Assembly: GCF_006715165.1 (NCBI RefSeq)
Contig: NZ_VFMS01000001.1
Coordinates: 2,976,001-3,040,000, forward strand
Length of the DNA: 64,000 bases
Reading direction: 5' to 3'
DNA from: Arthrobacter sp. SLBN-122
GTDB taxonomy: Bacteria > Actinomycetota > Actinomycetes > Actinomycetales > Micrococcaceae
Position 1 is the stretch's first letter. Every line of letters begins with the position of its first letter. The notes under the pieces were generated by a model, which saw only the letters and a list, made by a program, of their open reading frames with translations, was not told where the DNA came from and did no database searches. Both the position numbers and the translations under genes were made by a program. Positions 24,747 to 34,258 of this stretch are shown here, piece by piece.

Positions 24747-27410
24747 CTAACCTTGCCCGCTGGTGGCCGGGTGCCTGATGGTGACCGTACCGGCGTCGCC
24801 ATCAACCGTGACCTGCTGAACGGCGGCCAGCCGCTGCGTCGCCACCCCGGTGCCCAGGACGGCCGGGATGCCGTATTCGCGGGCCACGATGGAGCTGTGG
24901 CTGAGCGGTCCGCCCACGTCCGTCACCACCGCTGACGCCATCGCAAACAGCGGCGTCCACGCGGGAGTGGTGATGCGGGCCACCAGCACCTCACCGGGCT
25001 GCAGCAGCCCGAAATCCCCGGGGCCCCGCAGCACTCGGGCCTGCGCGGTGACCTTGCCGGAGCTCGCGCCGGCGCCCTTGATCACATCCCCGGCCTGATG
25101 CTGGGAACCCGAGGGCATCCACGACCCGAACGACCGCTCCATCCACCTGCTCTCGGGCAGCATCTGCGGTGCCGCGGCCTTCGCCTGGCCCCGCCACAGC
25201 ATTTTCCGCTCCTCCACGGCGGCGGCCCGAACCGGACGGTCAGCCCCGGAAATGGCAGCGCCCCTACCGGGACCGGCTTCGGCGAGGCCGAAGTCGACGG
25301 CGGCCCGCAATTCCTGGTGCCGCAGCCAGAACACGTCCTCCGGCGCGGCAAGCACCCCCGAGGACGCCAGCCGTAGCCCGAGTTCCAGCAGCATGCGCCG
25401 CAGCAGCGGCCAGGCCAGTCCGACGTCGGCCAGCGCGTCTTCGCGGATCGGCGCCGCCTCCTGCGCCCAGCGGAGCAGGCGGAAGAACAGGGCACGGCGA
25501 CGGGGCCCCAGCCGGGCGGCCATCTCCCGGGTGAGTTCCTCCCGGCGTTCGGTCAGCTGTCGCTGCCGCTCATGCGGATCGATGCCCTGTCCCCGGAGGT
25601 AAAACCTCACCGTTTCGAGCTGTGCGGACGGGTCATCGGCCGGAACGGGGGTAGCGAAGTCCAGGTTGTAGACGGCGTGGCCGTAGAGGTCCAGGTGCTC
25701 CTGGAAGGTGAAACGCCATTCCTGCCACAGGACGTCCTCCACCCCATCCGGCGCGGAACCGGTCCGCTGGCACACGGCGAGTTCCGCCGTCGGCGGTTCC
25801 AGCAACGCCGCAGCCAGCGCGGGATCGCTGCGCGCCCACCCCGCAAGGTCGTAGAGGGACTTTTCCCCCCGGATGGGTTCGCTGTCGAAGCCCAGCAGGA
25901 ACTCCTGGGCCGGGGGATCGCCGCGGCGCCGCACTGCCTTGTCATAGAAGGCCCGGAAGGAGAGCTCGCTCATGGCGGCGAGCGGGATGATGGACTGCAC
26001 AGCGGTGTAGTAGACGGTTCCGGCGTCCAGGAGCGCTTGCACCCCGGCCAGCAGCCGATCGCCGGAGAGCTCCGACGGCGTGGTCATGGACCAGTCCCTG
26101 ACCACCCGTTCGTAGCGTGGGTGCGAATAGTCGCGCCAGCCGGTGATGCCCATGTGCGCCTTGCCGCTGAACAGCGCGCCCAGCGCCGGGACCGTCTTTC
26201 CCGTCATCCGCAGCATGGCCAGGTTGCGGTAGTAGTAATAGGCGTAGCCGTTGATGGTGGGGAACCGCACCTCGCCGTCGCGCACGGATTTAGCGCCCAG
26301 CATCTGGTTCATCAGGGCCGACAGCGAGCGCGTCACGGAGCCGTCGATGAGGTCGGCGAAGAGCGGGGTGAGCGGGTCCGGCATCTGCTCCACGATGCTC
26401 GCCCGGAAATACATCCCTTTGGGATAGGGCACCGGCCAGGTATCGGGGACGTCGGCCGCGGGTTCGGGCAGCGCCGTGATGGGCCGGGACTGCAACAGGA
26501 AGAACCGGCGGCCGGCCCGCGCCCATTCGATGTCCTGCGGCGCGCCAAAGTGGTCTGCGCTCCGCTGGCCGTAGCGGGCGAGGTCAGCTGCCGCGGCATC
26601 GTCCAGGACGGGCGCACGACGGCGGGCTTCCGCCACCGGCTGCTCGGCCGTTCCATTTTCCGTGGGCACGGTCATGACGTCCTTGTCGGCTGTTTGCCGC
26701 GAGAGGACCTTGCCCGTGGCGGACTCGACCACCAGGTCATCCGTGGTGACGGTGCCGCTGACCACGGCCTCGCCCAGGCCCCACGCGGCGCTGATCACCG
26801 TCTCGTCGCGGCGGCCGTTCGCGGGATTGGCGGTAAACATGACCCCGGCCGCGTCCGCCTCCACCATCCGCTGGACCACGACGGCGAGCCGCACCTGGTC
26901 GGGACGCACGCCTGCGCGGGCACGGTAGGCCATGGCCCGTGCCGTCCAAAGCGACGCCCAGCAGTTGATGACGGCCCGGGTCAGTGCCTCCGTGCCGTGG
27001 ACGTTCAGGTAGGTTTCCTGCTGGCCGGCGAAACTGGCGGAGGCGAGGTCTTCGGCGGTGGCGGAGGAGCGGACCGAGACCCCCGTTTCCGGGCCGAGCT
27101 GTGCGTAGGCTGCTTCGAGTTCCGCGGCGATTCCGGCGGGCATGGTGCCGCCCTTGAACAGCGAACTGATCCGCGCGGAGGCATCCTCATAGTCCTGCGG
27201 CACGGCGCTCGGCTGCAGCGTGGCGAGCTCCTGGATCGCCGCCTCGAGGTTGTTGACGGCGACGAACTCGGAGTAGGCGGCGGTGGTCAGGACAAACCCT
27301 GGCGGGACGGGCAGCCCGGCCTGGATGAGGCCGCCCAGGCCCACCGCCTTTCCGCCGGCCAGGGCCACATCCTCCCGCCCCACATCGCCCAATTCCTTGA
27401 CGTACGTCAT
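24747..27410 (-). CDS. PEP/pyruvate-binding domain protein, rifampin phosphotransferase (RPH)-like
   Basis: A 887-aa protein with PEP-synthase-type architecture. The N-terminal ATP-grasp region has [57 protein letters not shown] and IEWARAGRRFFLLQSRPIT. A middle region of about 450 residues has no PEP/pyruvate barrel. The C-terminal swivelling domain has VTDVGGPLSHSSIVAREYGI PAVLGTG, with the predicted phospho-His at residue 838. This three-part order (ATP, middle, His) and length fit rifampin phosphotransferases, which transfer the beta-phosphate of ATP to the rifamycin ansa chain. Related proteins of other function share the layout, so the substrate is unproven. Start ATG 27410 is chosen because the preceding residues are not family-like. 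The 19-bp rifamycin-associated element seen before many actinobacterial rph genes is not evident upstream. Confidence 0.85.
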   Translation of the reverse strand: MTYVKELGDVGREDVALAGGKAVGLGGLIQAGLPVPPGFVLTTAAYSEFVAVNNLEAAIQELATLQPSAVPQDYEDASARISSLFKGGTMPAGIAAELEAAYAQLGPETGVSVRSSATAEDLASASFAGQQETYLNVHGTEALTRAVINCWASLWTARAMAYRARAGVRPDQVRLAVVVQRMVEADAAGVMFTANPANGRRDETVISAAWGLGEAVVSGTVTTDDLVVESATGKVLSRQTADKDVMTVPTENGTAEQPVAEARRRAPVLDDAAAADLARYGQRSADHFGAPQDIEWARAGRRFFLLQSRPITALPEPAADVPDTWPVPYPKGMYFRASIVEQMPDPLTPLFADLIDGSVTRSLSALMNQMLGAKSVRDGEVRFPTINGYAYYYYRNLAMLRMTGKTVPALGALFSGKAHMGITGWRDYSHPRYERVVRDWSMTTPSELSGDRLLAGVQALLDAGTVYYTAVQSIIPLAAMSELSFRAFYDKAVRRRGDPPAQEFLLGFDSEPIRGEKSLYDLAGWARSDPALAAALLEPPTAELAVCQRTGSAPDGVEDVLWQEWRFTFQEHLDLYGHAVYNLDFATPVPADDPSAQLETVRFYLRGQGIDPHERQRQLTERREELTREMAARLGPRRRALFFRLLRWAQEAAPIREDALADVGLAWPLLRRMLLELGLRLASSGVLAAPEDVFWLRHQELRAAVDFGLAEAGPGRGAAISGADRPVRAAAVEERKMLWRGQAKAAAPQMLPESRWMERSFGSWMPSGSQHQAGDVIKGAGASSGKVTAQARVLRGPGDFGLLQPGEVLVARITTPAWTPLFAMASAVVTDVGGPLSHSSIVAREYGIPAVLGTGVATQRLAAVQQVTVDGDAGTVTIRHPATSGQG

Positions 27411-27503
27411 GAAAGATGCGTCCTTGGTGCCCGTTCCCGGACGGATGAAGAAAGATGGTGCGCAACATTCTGGCACCGTGAACCTCGCGCCGCTATAGGG
27501 GGT

Positions 27504-28226
27504 TTAGGTAATGGCGGGCTGGTCGGGGCCAGCGCCGCCGCCGCGGAGCAGCTCTCCTCCAGGAGCGGGTCCACGGGCGCGGCGGTGGATGAAGAACTCG
27601 GCCACGGCCAGGCTGAGCACCCAGGACGCGCCGATCAGCAGAGCCCGGCTGAGCTCGGTGACCGGCCCCACCAGCGCGATCCAGGGGAGGGTGACCACCA
27701 CGATGGTTCCCTGGGCAATGCCGATGGCGTACGCCCGGGACATCCACTCGCTGTGCCGGACGTAATTCCGGCGCCGCACCGCGATGAACCCCAGGACGAT
27801 GAACGCCACCATCACGGACCCGAACACCAGCCGAAGGGCCAGCAGCAGTGGCCCGTCCAGGGGTGGCAGGTCGTAGAAGACGGCCATCCACAAGCCTGAC
27901 AGGGCGGCGAGCAGGCCGGTTGGTGCGAGGACGCGGCCGGCAACCTTGTGCCAGCTGGCCCTGCCGCGCTCGCCCCGGCGGAGCGGGGGAACGAACTGGA
28001 AGGCGCCCAGCACAAGGTACAGAGTGACTGTGGGGATATGGATCAGCACCGGAAGTGGCGAATCGAAGAACCTGGCGTTTTCCGGTGTTATCTGGCCGCC
28101 CGCCAGCTGGGTCAGGCGTAGTGTGCCGGCCAGGATCGGTACGAGGCTGAGGAGGATCAGGCCGGTTGGAACGAACCAGCGGGCCTTGGCGGCGGGGCGG
28201 GAACGGGGAATAGCTGCGGTGTTCAT
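27504..28226 (-). CDS. DUF2306-family membrane protein
   Basis: Integral membrane protein of 240 aa with about six TM segments. Signature parts are the HIPTVTLYLVLGAFQFVPPL segment followed by RASWHKVAGRVLAPTGLLAA LSGLWMAVFY and RRRNYVRHSEWMSRAYAIGI AQGTIV. The conserved His residues in these segments (H in HIPT, WHK, RHSEW) match DUF2306, a cytochrome-b561-like family of unknown role. ATG 28226 starts the family-like part. Its neighbour on the same strand is a DUF998 protein, another multi-pass protein, and the two may form one transcription unit. Confidence 0.88.
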   Translation of the reverse strand: MNTAAIPRSRPAAKARWFVPTGLILLSLVPILAGTLRLTQLAGGQITPENARFFDSPLPVLIHIPTVTLYLVLGAFQFVPPLRRGERGRASWHKVAGRVLAPTGLLAALSGLWMAVFYDLPPLDGPLLLALRLVFGSVMVAFIVLGFIAVRRRNYVRHSEWMSRAYAIGIAQGTIVVVTLPWIALVGPVTELSRALLIGASWVLSLAVAEFFIHRRARGPAPGGELLRGGGAGPDQPAIT

Positions 28227-28353
28227 GGGTTGGCTTTTCTGGTCGAGCCGGTGGCGCGTGGCCGGGCTTTGACCTTGGGCTCGATTGGTCGTGCAGCGGG
28301 CTGAGGGCTGGAATTCCAGCGGAGATGGCCGGAACAACAGCGCCCAGCAGCGC

Positions 28354-29064
28354 CTATTCATACGGCCTCCGCTCAACGTACTGCACCTGGTTGCGGTAAG
28401 CGATAGGCGGCGGGCGATTCCAGAGCGCGGCGCCAAGGACGGCAACCCAGAGCAGGAACGCCCCGATGCTGATGCGCTCGCCGATGCCCAATACAAGGTT
28501 CGGGCCCGGCGCCGCCATGAACGCGATCATGCCCATCAGCGCCGACACGGCCAACGAGACGATTGAGTAGGCTCGCATCCGGCCGCGGAATCCGGCAGCT
28601 ACGAAGCACATGGCAGCCACCATGAGGGCCAACTGGATGTTGGTGGCGACGATATGCATGGGAATGGACGTGTCATCGCCCAGCCTCAGCGGGTAGATGC
28701 TTCCCATGATGTTCCACAGCCCGTAGGCAATGAGCAGCCCGGCGCCCACCCGCAACGCCCGGTTCCCGCGGACGGAGGCCCAGACGCCTACCCCGAAAGC
28801 AATAAACAACACGGTGTACATCCAGGTGAACGGGGCCAGGACGTCGCGGCCGGGGGAGCCGACGGCAAACAGTTCGCTCACCATCTGTTCGGTGCGGCGG
28901 TACCCGTCCCACCGGGAGGCCGCTATGGCGTCGGTGAACACCACGTACAGGAGTGAAGACAAGGGGCCGGCAGCGAGGAGGCTCTTTCGCACGGCATCGC
29001 GGCGCGGGCCTTCGGACGCGGAAAGTCCCTGGCGTCGCTGGAGGTGTCCTTTCCGGATCGACAT
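28354..29064 (-). CDS. DUF998-family membrane protein
   Basis: Integral membrane protein of 236 aa with about six TM segments (for example LLAAGPLSSLLYVVFTDAIA, FTWMYTVLFIAFGVGVWASV, MHIVATNIQLALMVAAMCFV, SALMGMIAFMAAP and SIGAFLLWVAVLGAALW). The pattern RTEQMVSELFAVGSPGRD after TM1 is typical of DUF998. I chose ATG 29064 (MSIRKGHLQRR). The gene precedes the DUF2306 gene by 127 bp on the same strand. Function unknown; membrane lipid or redox roles have been suggested for such families, but nothing here is decisive. Confidence 0.87.
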   Translation of the reverse strand: MSIRKGHLQRRQGLSASEGPRRDAVRKSLLAAGPLSSLLYVVFTDAIAASRWDGYRRTEQMVSELFAVGSPGRDVLAPFTWMYTVLFIAFGVGVWASVRGNRALRVGAGLLIAYGLWNIMGSIYPLRLGDDTSIPMHIVATNIQLALMVAAMCFVAAGFRGRMRAYSIVSLAVSALMGMIAFMAAPGPNLVLGIGERISIGAFLLWVAVLGAALWNRPPPIAYRNQVQYVERRPYE

Positions 29065-29515
29065 GTCCGAAGATTCCTCAGAGCCCGCAGTTCTGCCATG
29101 GCCCGACGCGGGGCCAGCGGGCATCCTGCCCGGCGCCTGACTGTTTCAGCCTTCGCCGCACCGCTGCATCGTGGTAGGGCCGAACGGCCTTGGACTGCTG
29201 ATTCCCGGGAGGTTGGGGGATCGGCAGTGCACCCCCTTGTAGGTTGCTTCTTAGGTGGCCGCCATTAGGTATCCCGGCATATTGACTGCCGGCAGCGGGA
29301 GGAATAGCTTCAGCCTTAGCGGGGCCATCCACCCCGTTTCCACGGATAAGGGGCCGGATCTGGGCCGCTCCTGCTCGGCCATTGAGCCAGGTGAGGAGGA
29401 CTCTGTGCGCACCTCATCCAGCACCAAACGCACCCGGGCTCCGCAGACGCCTTCCGCACGGCCGCAGCACACCGTAGTAAGCACACCGCTGTGAGGATCC
29501 AGGGAAGGACGAACC
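29065..29515. other. 451-bp intergenic region
   Basis: Divergent region between the DUF998 gene and the GYD gene. I see no frame with convincing start, ribosome-binding site and composition. It must hold the promoters of both genes, but no clear -10/-35 pair stands out. Confidence 0.55.
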
Positions 29516-29836
29516 ATGCCGAAGTATCTGTTTGAAGCCACCTACATGGGCCAGGGCATCAAGGGGCTCATGCAGGAGGGCGGCACCGCGCGACGCGATG
29601 CACTGACGGAGGCCTTGAAATCCGTGGGCGGAACGCTGGACAGCTTCTACTACGCCTTTGGCTACTACGACGTCCTGGGCGTTTTCGACGTGCCGGATGA
29701 CGCAAGTGCAGCAGCACTGTCGCTGCTGATCAATTCCAGCGGCAGCGTTAACGTTCGCCTAAAGCCGCTGCTGAGCGTGGAGGACCTGGACGAGGCCGCC
29801 AAGAAGACGCCGTCCTACCGCGCCCCTGGACAATAG
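29516..29836 (+). CDS. GYD-domain protein
   Basis: Small protein of 106 aa of the GYD (ferredoxin-like fold) family, defined by a conserved Gly-Tyr-Asp-type segment. The sequence shows KYLFEATYMGQGIKGLMQEG GTARRDALTEALKSVGGTLD, then FYYAFGYYDVLGVFDVPDD, which is the GYD motif as GYYDVLGV. It ends with LLINSSGSVNVRLKPLLSVE DLDEA. Such proteins are cytoplasmic, often oligomeric, and of unknown biochemical role. AGGGAAGGA precedes the ATG. No operon partner is apparent. Confidence 0.93.
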   Translation: MPKYLFEATYMGQGIKGLMQEGGTARRDALTEALKSVGGTLDSFYYAFGYYDVLGVFDVPDDASAAALSLLINSSGSVNVRLKPLLSVEDLDEAAKKTPSYRAPGQ

Positions 29837-29987
29837 GGCCCGGGACGGTAGGGGAGCCAGGCACAGTAGGGGAGCGGAGGCACCTCTTGCCAGGGGGCCG
29901 GCGTCGTGAATTACGACGGCGGCCCGTCAGCTTAGGCGGCAAGGTTGCCTTGGGCCTGTTCCAGCCACAGGCGGAATCGCAGGTGAA

Positions 29988-31202
29988 CTACACCAGCTGC
30001 AGCCCGTCGGCCACCACCCGTCCACGGTGGATCACGGTGCGGCCGGGGAGCCTGTCCATGACGGCGGCGGTCACGGAGTCACCCTCCAGGAGCACCAGCT
30101 CAGCAGGATCACCAACAGCAAGCCCCGGCCGGTCCGCGACGGAGCCAAGCCGCTGCGCCCTTGGGTCGATGACACTGGCACCGCCGATGGTGGCCACGGC
30201 CGCGCAGTGCTCGATCTGTTCGTCCGCCCGGAATTTGTTGGTGAAGGCCAGCTGCCAGGTGCGGTCCAGCATGTCCGCGTTCCCGTAGGGGGACCAGTAG
30301 TCGCGCTGGCCGTCCTCGCCAAGGCCCACCCGGACACCGGCGGCCACCAGCTGCTGCAGCGGCAGCGGCCACCCGGCCGGGGCCACGGTGGCAACGGAAA
30401 CGTCCAGGGCGCCCATCTGGCCGATGAGCTCCTGGAGCTCGCCGGCGGGAAGTTCCGCCAGGCAGAAGGCGTGCGAGATGGTCACCAGCCCCTGCATGCC
30501 CAGCGCCTTGGTGCGGTCCAGGATCAGCTGGGTGCTGAACAAGCCCAGCTGGCCCGGTTCGTGCAGGTGGAAGTCCACCGGCAGGCCGTACTTTTCCGCC
30601 AGGCCGAACACGATGTCCAGGTGCCGCACGGGGTCGCGGTCCAGGGCGCAGGGGTCAATCCCGCCCACCACATCGGCACCCAGCTTCAGTGCCTCCTCCA
30701 GCACCTCGGCGCTGCCCGGCTCCCGGAGCAGCCCGGCCTGCGGGAAAGCGATCACCGCGACGTCCGCACGGTCCCGGTGCGTTTCCCAGGCGGCGAGGAC
30801 GGCCTCGAAACGCTCCAGCCCGGCGTCGGCGTCCACCTGGGCGTAGCTGCGCACGCGCGTGGTGCCGCGCTCGATCATCGCGCCCAGGGTGTGCGTGGCC
30901 CGCTCGGTGATGGAGGCCTCGGCATCACGCCAGTTCCGGCGGTCGTTGAGCATCATGTTCCACACGCCGGGCGATCCCGTGTGCGGGCGGAACGGCAGGC
31001 CCAGCCGGGTGGAGTCGAGGTGGACGTGGACGTCGGAGAAGGACGGCAGCAGGATCCGGCCGCGGCCGTCCACTGCGTCAGCGCCGGCTGAAGCAGCACC
31101 GTCCAAAGCAGCGGGCCCGACGGCGGCGACCGCCCCGCCGTCGAGCGTTACGTCAGTGGCGTCCCCGCCCCAGGGACGGACGTTGGTGAGAACCAGGGTC
31201 AT
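29988..31202 (-). CDS. amidohydrolase, cytosine-deaminase-like
   Basis: Metal-dependent amidohydrolase of 404 aa. The TIM-barrel metal site is visible as the HxH motif in LPSFSDVHVHLDSTRLGLPF, the later HLHEP (DFHLHEPGQLGLFSTQLILD), SHAFCL and LGEDGQRDYWSPYGNADML, which supplies the final metal-binding Asp. Flanking strands at both ends (MTLVLTNVRPW; TVIHRGRVVADG) form the small beta-sandwich typical of the superfamily. The pattern VHLDST plus HLHEPGQLG is that of the cytosine-deaminase / N-isopropylammelide-type branch, so the substrate is probably a cyclic amidine or pyrimidine. It is divergent from the beta-propeller gene. Confidence 0.9.
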   Translation of the reverse strand: MTLVLTNVRPWGGDATDVTLDGGAVAAVGPAALDGAASAGADAVDGRGRILLPSFSDVHVHLDSTRLGLPFRPHTGSPGVWNMMLNDRRNWRDAEASITERATHTLGAMIERGTTRVRSYAQVDADAGLERFEAVLAAWETHRDRADVAVIAFPQAGLLREPGSAEVLEEALKLGADVVGGIDPCALDRDPVRHLDIVFGLAEKYGLPVDFHLHEPGQLGLFSTQLILDRTKALGMQGLVTISHAFCLAELPAGELQELIGQMGALDVSVATVAPAGWPLPLQQLVAAGVRVGLGEDGQRDYWSPYGNADMLDRTWQLAFTNKFRADEQIEHCAAVATIGGASVIDPRAQRLGSVADRPGLAVGDPAELVLLEGDSVTAAVMDRLPGRTVIHRGRVVADGLQLV

Positions 31203-31301
31203 GCGGTTCAGTCTAGGGCTGGGTCGGCGCGGGTACCGCCGGAGCGACAGGTAGGATCGGAGGGTTGCCGAGGGGGTCGGCAGCCTTTCTGGGGGAACTA
31301 C

Positions 31302-32528
31302 ATGACATCCAAGCCTGCACGCCCGTTTACCATGCCGCTCCCGGCTGCCCGGAGAGCGCTGCAGGCCGGCGCCGCGCTCTTACTGGCGTCCGCCGTCGTG
31401 GCCGCTCCTGCGTCCGCAGACGATGCGAAGGCGCTTGACGCCGTCGGCCAGCCGGTGGGTGTTGCCACCGGGCCGGACGGCACGCTGTATGTCAGCGACG
31501 AAACCTACCCCGGCGGCGTCAGCGTCTACAAGCCGGGGGAGACCGCGCCGTCGCGCACCATCACCACGGGTAATGGTCCTTCGTCGCTGGCTGTGACGCC
31601 GGACGGGACGCTGTACGTGGCGCAGAGCGAGGGCGCCCAATCGGAAATCGGCTTGGTGGCCCCCGGCGCGGACCGGGTCTCGCTGGTCATGAAGGTGTCC
31701 TTCGGCAGGCACCGGCTGGTGGTGGGGCCGGACGGATCGCTGTACGTGGTCAATCCGGAGGAGAACTCCCTGTCCGTGGTGAAGCCGGGCGATGCGTGGG
31801 TGCACCGGACCATCCAGGCAGGCCGGTATCCAGTGGAGGTGGCCCTGGCCAAGGACGGGACGGTGTATGCCGCCAACCAGCTCGCGGGCACCGTGACCGT
31901 GATTCCCGCCGGTGCTCCGTCGCCGTCGCACACCATTGACGTGGGCGCGGGGACCCACCCGCACGGGGTTGCGGCGGCTCCGGATGGAACCGTCTACGTG
32001 GCCAACATCATGACCAACGAGGTGGCGGTGATCGAGCCCGGCGGCACCGCGGTGGCGCGGCGGATTCCCGTGGGCAAGGCGCCGCAGGAGGTGCTGGCTG
32101 CTGCCGACGGGACGGTGTACGTGACCAACAGCCTGGACGACTCCGTCTCCGTCATTCCCGCCGGCGCGGCGGCTGCCACGCGCACCATTGCTGTCGGCGA
32201 TGATCCCAGCCGGATGGTTGAGCGCGGCGACGGATCCGTGGTGGTGGTGAACAGGCGCGGCAGGTCCCTGACAGTGCTCGACGGCGGACAGGCCGCGGCC
32301 GTGGCGTCGCCGGTCACGCCGGGCGGGGAAGAGACAGGCGTGGACGACGGCGGTGGCATTCCCGGCGACGCCGTGATCGCCCAGGGTTCCTTCGACGTGG
32401 CCCTGCCGGCCGTCGCCGCCGGAGCCGGTCTATTGTTCCTGGCTGGCGCTGCTGCGTTGGTTGTGATGCTGCGGCGTCGCAGGAAGGTGAGCGGAGCGGG
32501 CGGCTCTGAGGCTTGGTTGCTCGACTGA
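31302..32528 (+). CDS. surface-anchored YVTN/NHL-type beta-propeller protein
   Basis: Exported 408-aa protein. Residues 1-40 are a signal peptide (ALQAGAALLLASAVVAAPAS ADDA). About seven repeats of roughly 42 residues follow, each with a core such as GPDGTLYVSD, TPDGTLYVAQ, GPDGSLYVVN, AKDGTVYAAN, APDGTVYVAN, AADGTVYVTN and GDGSVVVVNR, that is, the YVTN/NHL beta-propeller pattern. A Gly/Asp-rich spacer is followed by a C-terminal TM segment (VALPAVAAGAGLLFLAGAAA LVVML) and basic residues (RRRRK). There is no LPxTG sorting motif, so it is probably anchored by the TM helix. Ligand unknown; no functional partner is evident among neighbours. Confidence 0.88.
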   Translation: MTSKPARPFTMPLPAARRALQAGAALLLASAVVAAPASADDAKALDAVGQPVGVATGPDGTLYVSDETYPGGVSVYKPGETAPSRTITTGNGPSSLAVTPDGTLYVAQSEGAQSEIGLVAPGADRVSLVMKVSFGRHRLVVGPDGSLYVVNPEENSLSVVKPGDAWVHRTIQAGRYPVEVALAKDGTVYAANQLAGTVTVIPAGAPSPSHTIDVGAGTHPHGVAAAPDGTVYVANIMTNEVAVIEPGGTAVARRIPVGKAPQEVLAAADGTVYVTNSLDDSVSVIPAGAAAATRTIAVGDDPSRMVERGDGSVVVVNRRGRSLTVLDGGQAAAVASPVTPGGEETGVDDGGGIPGDAVIAQGSFDVALPAVAAGAGLLFLAGAAALVVMLRRRRKVSGAGGSEAWLLD

Positions 32529-32738
32529 GGGCACTGATGTCCTAAGGCTCCGGCAGAGGCGGGTCCTGGATGGCGAGGCCCAAGGACTGGGAGCTGGAGG
32601 ACGGGTAGGCCGACCACTTTCGATGACGGTGCGGCAGTGACAGGATGATCACAAGTGTTGGGCTCCTGCCAGCCGGACCGGCCGGAAGAACGACGGCGTG
32701 TGCCCAGCGTGTTGAGCGAGGCGGCGGTGAGCGTGGCC

Positions 32739-34253
32739 ATGACAGAGCACAATGGGCAGCAGCGGCGGCTGAAGGTATCCGACGTCAATGTGGTGAACCA
32801 CCGGACGCTGCAGAAGGCGCTGGGCGGGACCATCGTCGGCAACACGATGGAGTGGTACGACGTTGGGGTGTTCGGCTACCTGATCACCACCATGGGGCCG
32901 GTGTTCCTGCCCGAGGCGGACAAGGCGGTGCAGAACCTGTTCCTGCTGGGAACGTTCGCCGCCACGTTCATCGCCCGGCCGCTGGGCGGCATCTTCTTCG
33001 GCTGGCTGGGGGACAAGATCGGCCGCCAGAAGGTGCTTGCCATGACGCTGATGCTTATGGCCGCCGCAACGTTCGCCGTCGGCCTGCTCCCGGGATACGA
33101 GGTGCTGGGCCTCTGGGCGGCGGTGCTGCTGGTGGCCACCAAGCTGGTGCAGGGGTTTTCCACCGGCGGCGAGTACTCGGGAGCCACCACTTTTGTGTGC
33201 GAGCACGCGCCGGACCGGCGCCGGGGCTTCTACGTCAGCTTCCTGGACATGGGCAGCTACCTGGGATTTGCGGTGGGCGGGGCGGTGGTGTCCGCCCTTC
33301 AGCTGACCTTGGGCCAGGAGCAGATGGGGGCGTGGGGCTGGCGGATCCCGTTCCTGGTGGCCGGTCCGCTGGGTATCGTCGCCGTCTACTTCCGGATGAA
33401 GATCGAGGAGTCGTCCGCGTTTAAGGCCACGCTGGAAGCCGAAGCCGTAGCGGCTAAGCATCCGGAGACAGGAGAAGAGCTCCGGCCGGTGGGGCCGGTG
33501 GGCATTGTGAAGGCGCACTGGCGGCCCCTCGTGCTGGCCATGATCCTGGCGGCGGCCGCCAATACGGTGGCCTACGCCCTGACGTCCTACATGCCCACGT
33601 ACCTGACCAGCAACAAGGGGTACGACGAGGTTGAGGGGACGCTGCTGACCCTCCCGGTGCTGGTGGCCATGGCGTTGTGCATTCCCTTCACCGGGCTACT
33701 CTCAGACCGGATCGGCCGCCGTCGGGTGCTGTGGATCGGGGCGTTGAGCACCGTGGTGTTCGCTGTTCCCGCGTCCCTGGCGATAGCGGTGGGCAGCGTC
33801 CCGGCAACGCTCCTGGGCCTGGCCCTCATCGCCTTCCCGGTGGCGTTTTCGGTGCCGAACCTCGCCTCGGCGCTGCCGGCGCTGTTTCCCACCGAGCACC
33901 GCTACTCCGCCATGGGCATCGCCTACAACCTGGCGGTAGCCATCTTCGGAGGGACGGCCCCGTTCATCATCGCGTCCCTCATCGAGCTGACCGGCAATGA
34001 CATGATGCCGGCCTACTACCTGATGGCAGTGGCCGTGGTTGCCGCCGTGGCCATCCGGTTCCTGCCCGAATCAGCCGGCCGGCACCTGCCTGGGTCCATG
34101 CCCAGCGTGGACTCGGAGGAGGCGGCCCGGAAGTTGGTGGAGACCCAGGACAACAACCCGCTGCTGGACCTGGACTCGCTGCCGTTCGAGAGCAGTTTCG
34201 AGACTGCACGGGCGGAGCACAAGGGGCGGCCCGGGAAACCGACCGTGATGTGA
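32739..34253 (+). CDS. metabolite:proton symporter family MFS transporter (MHS, ProP-like)
   Basis: Twelve-TM MFS transporter of 504 aa of the metabolite:H+ symporter family that includes ProP, KgtP and CitA. Motifs: VGNTMEWYDVGVFGYLI at the start of TM1, FIARPLGGIFFGWLGDKIGR QKVLAMTLMLMA (MFS signature), STGGEYSGATTFVCEHAPDR RRGFYVSFLDMGSYLGFAVG, WGWRIPFLVAGPLGIVAVYF RMKIEESSAF and TGLLSDRIGRRRVLWIG. These are diagnostic of the MHS family. Likely substrate classes are osmolytes or small carboxylates; it cannot be narrowed further. The C-terminal tail is acidic and cytoplasmic. I chose ATG 32739; GTG or TTG codons a few residues upstream are possible starts. Confidence 0.92.
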   Translation: MTEHNGQQRRLKVSDVNVVNHRTLQKALGGTIVGNTMEWYDVGVFGYLITTMGPVFLPEADKAVQNLFLLGTFAATFIARPLGGIFFGWLGDKIGRQKVLAMTLMLMAAATFAVGLLPGYEVLGLWAAVLLVATKLVQGFSTGGEYSGATTFVCEHAPDRRRGFYVSFLDMGSYLGFAVGGAVVSALQLTLGQEQMGAWGWRIPFLVAGPLGIVAVYFRMKIEESSAFKATLEAEAVAAKHPETGEELRPVGPVGIVKAHWRPLVLAMILAAAANTVAYALTSYMPTYLTSNKGYDEVEGTLLTLPVLVAMALCIPFTGLLSDRIGRRRVLWIGALSTVVFAVPASLAIAVGSVPATLLGLALIAFPVAFSVPNLASALPALFPTEHRYSAMGIAYNLAVAIFGGTAPFIIASLIELTGNDMMPAYYLMAVAVVAAVAIRFLPESAGRHLPGSMPSVDSEEAARKLVETQDNNPLLDLDSLPFESSFETARAEHKGRPGKPTVM

Positions 34254-34258
34254 GGCGG

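Noticed and set aside
27411..27503. Rifamycin-associated element upstream of the RPH-like gene
   Set aside because: I looked for a 19-bp dyad of this type and saw none.
25572..27899. A 775-codon open frame opposite the RPH-like gene
   Set aside because: Shadow of a well-supported gene; low-complexity composition.
29255..29494. A 79-codon frame before the GYD gene
   Set aside because: No ribosome-binding site, poor composition, no similarity I recognise.
31302..32528. LPxTG sorting signal in the beta-propeller protein
   Set aside because: Only a C-terminal TM helix and basic tail are present, no LPxTG.
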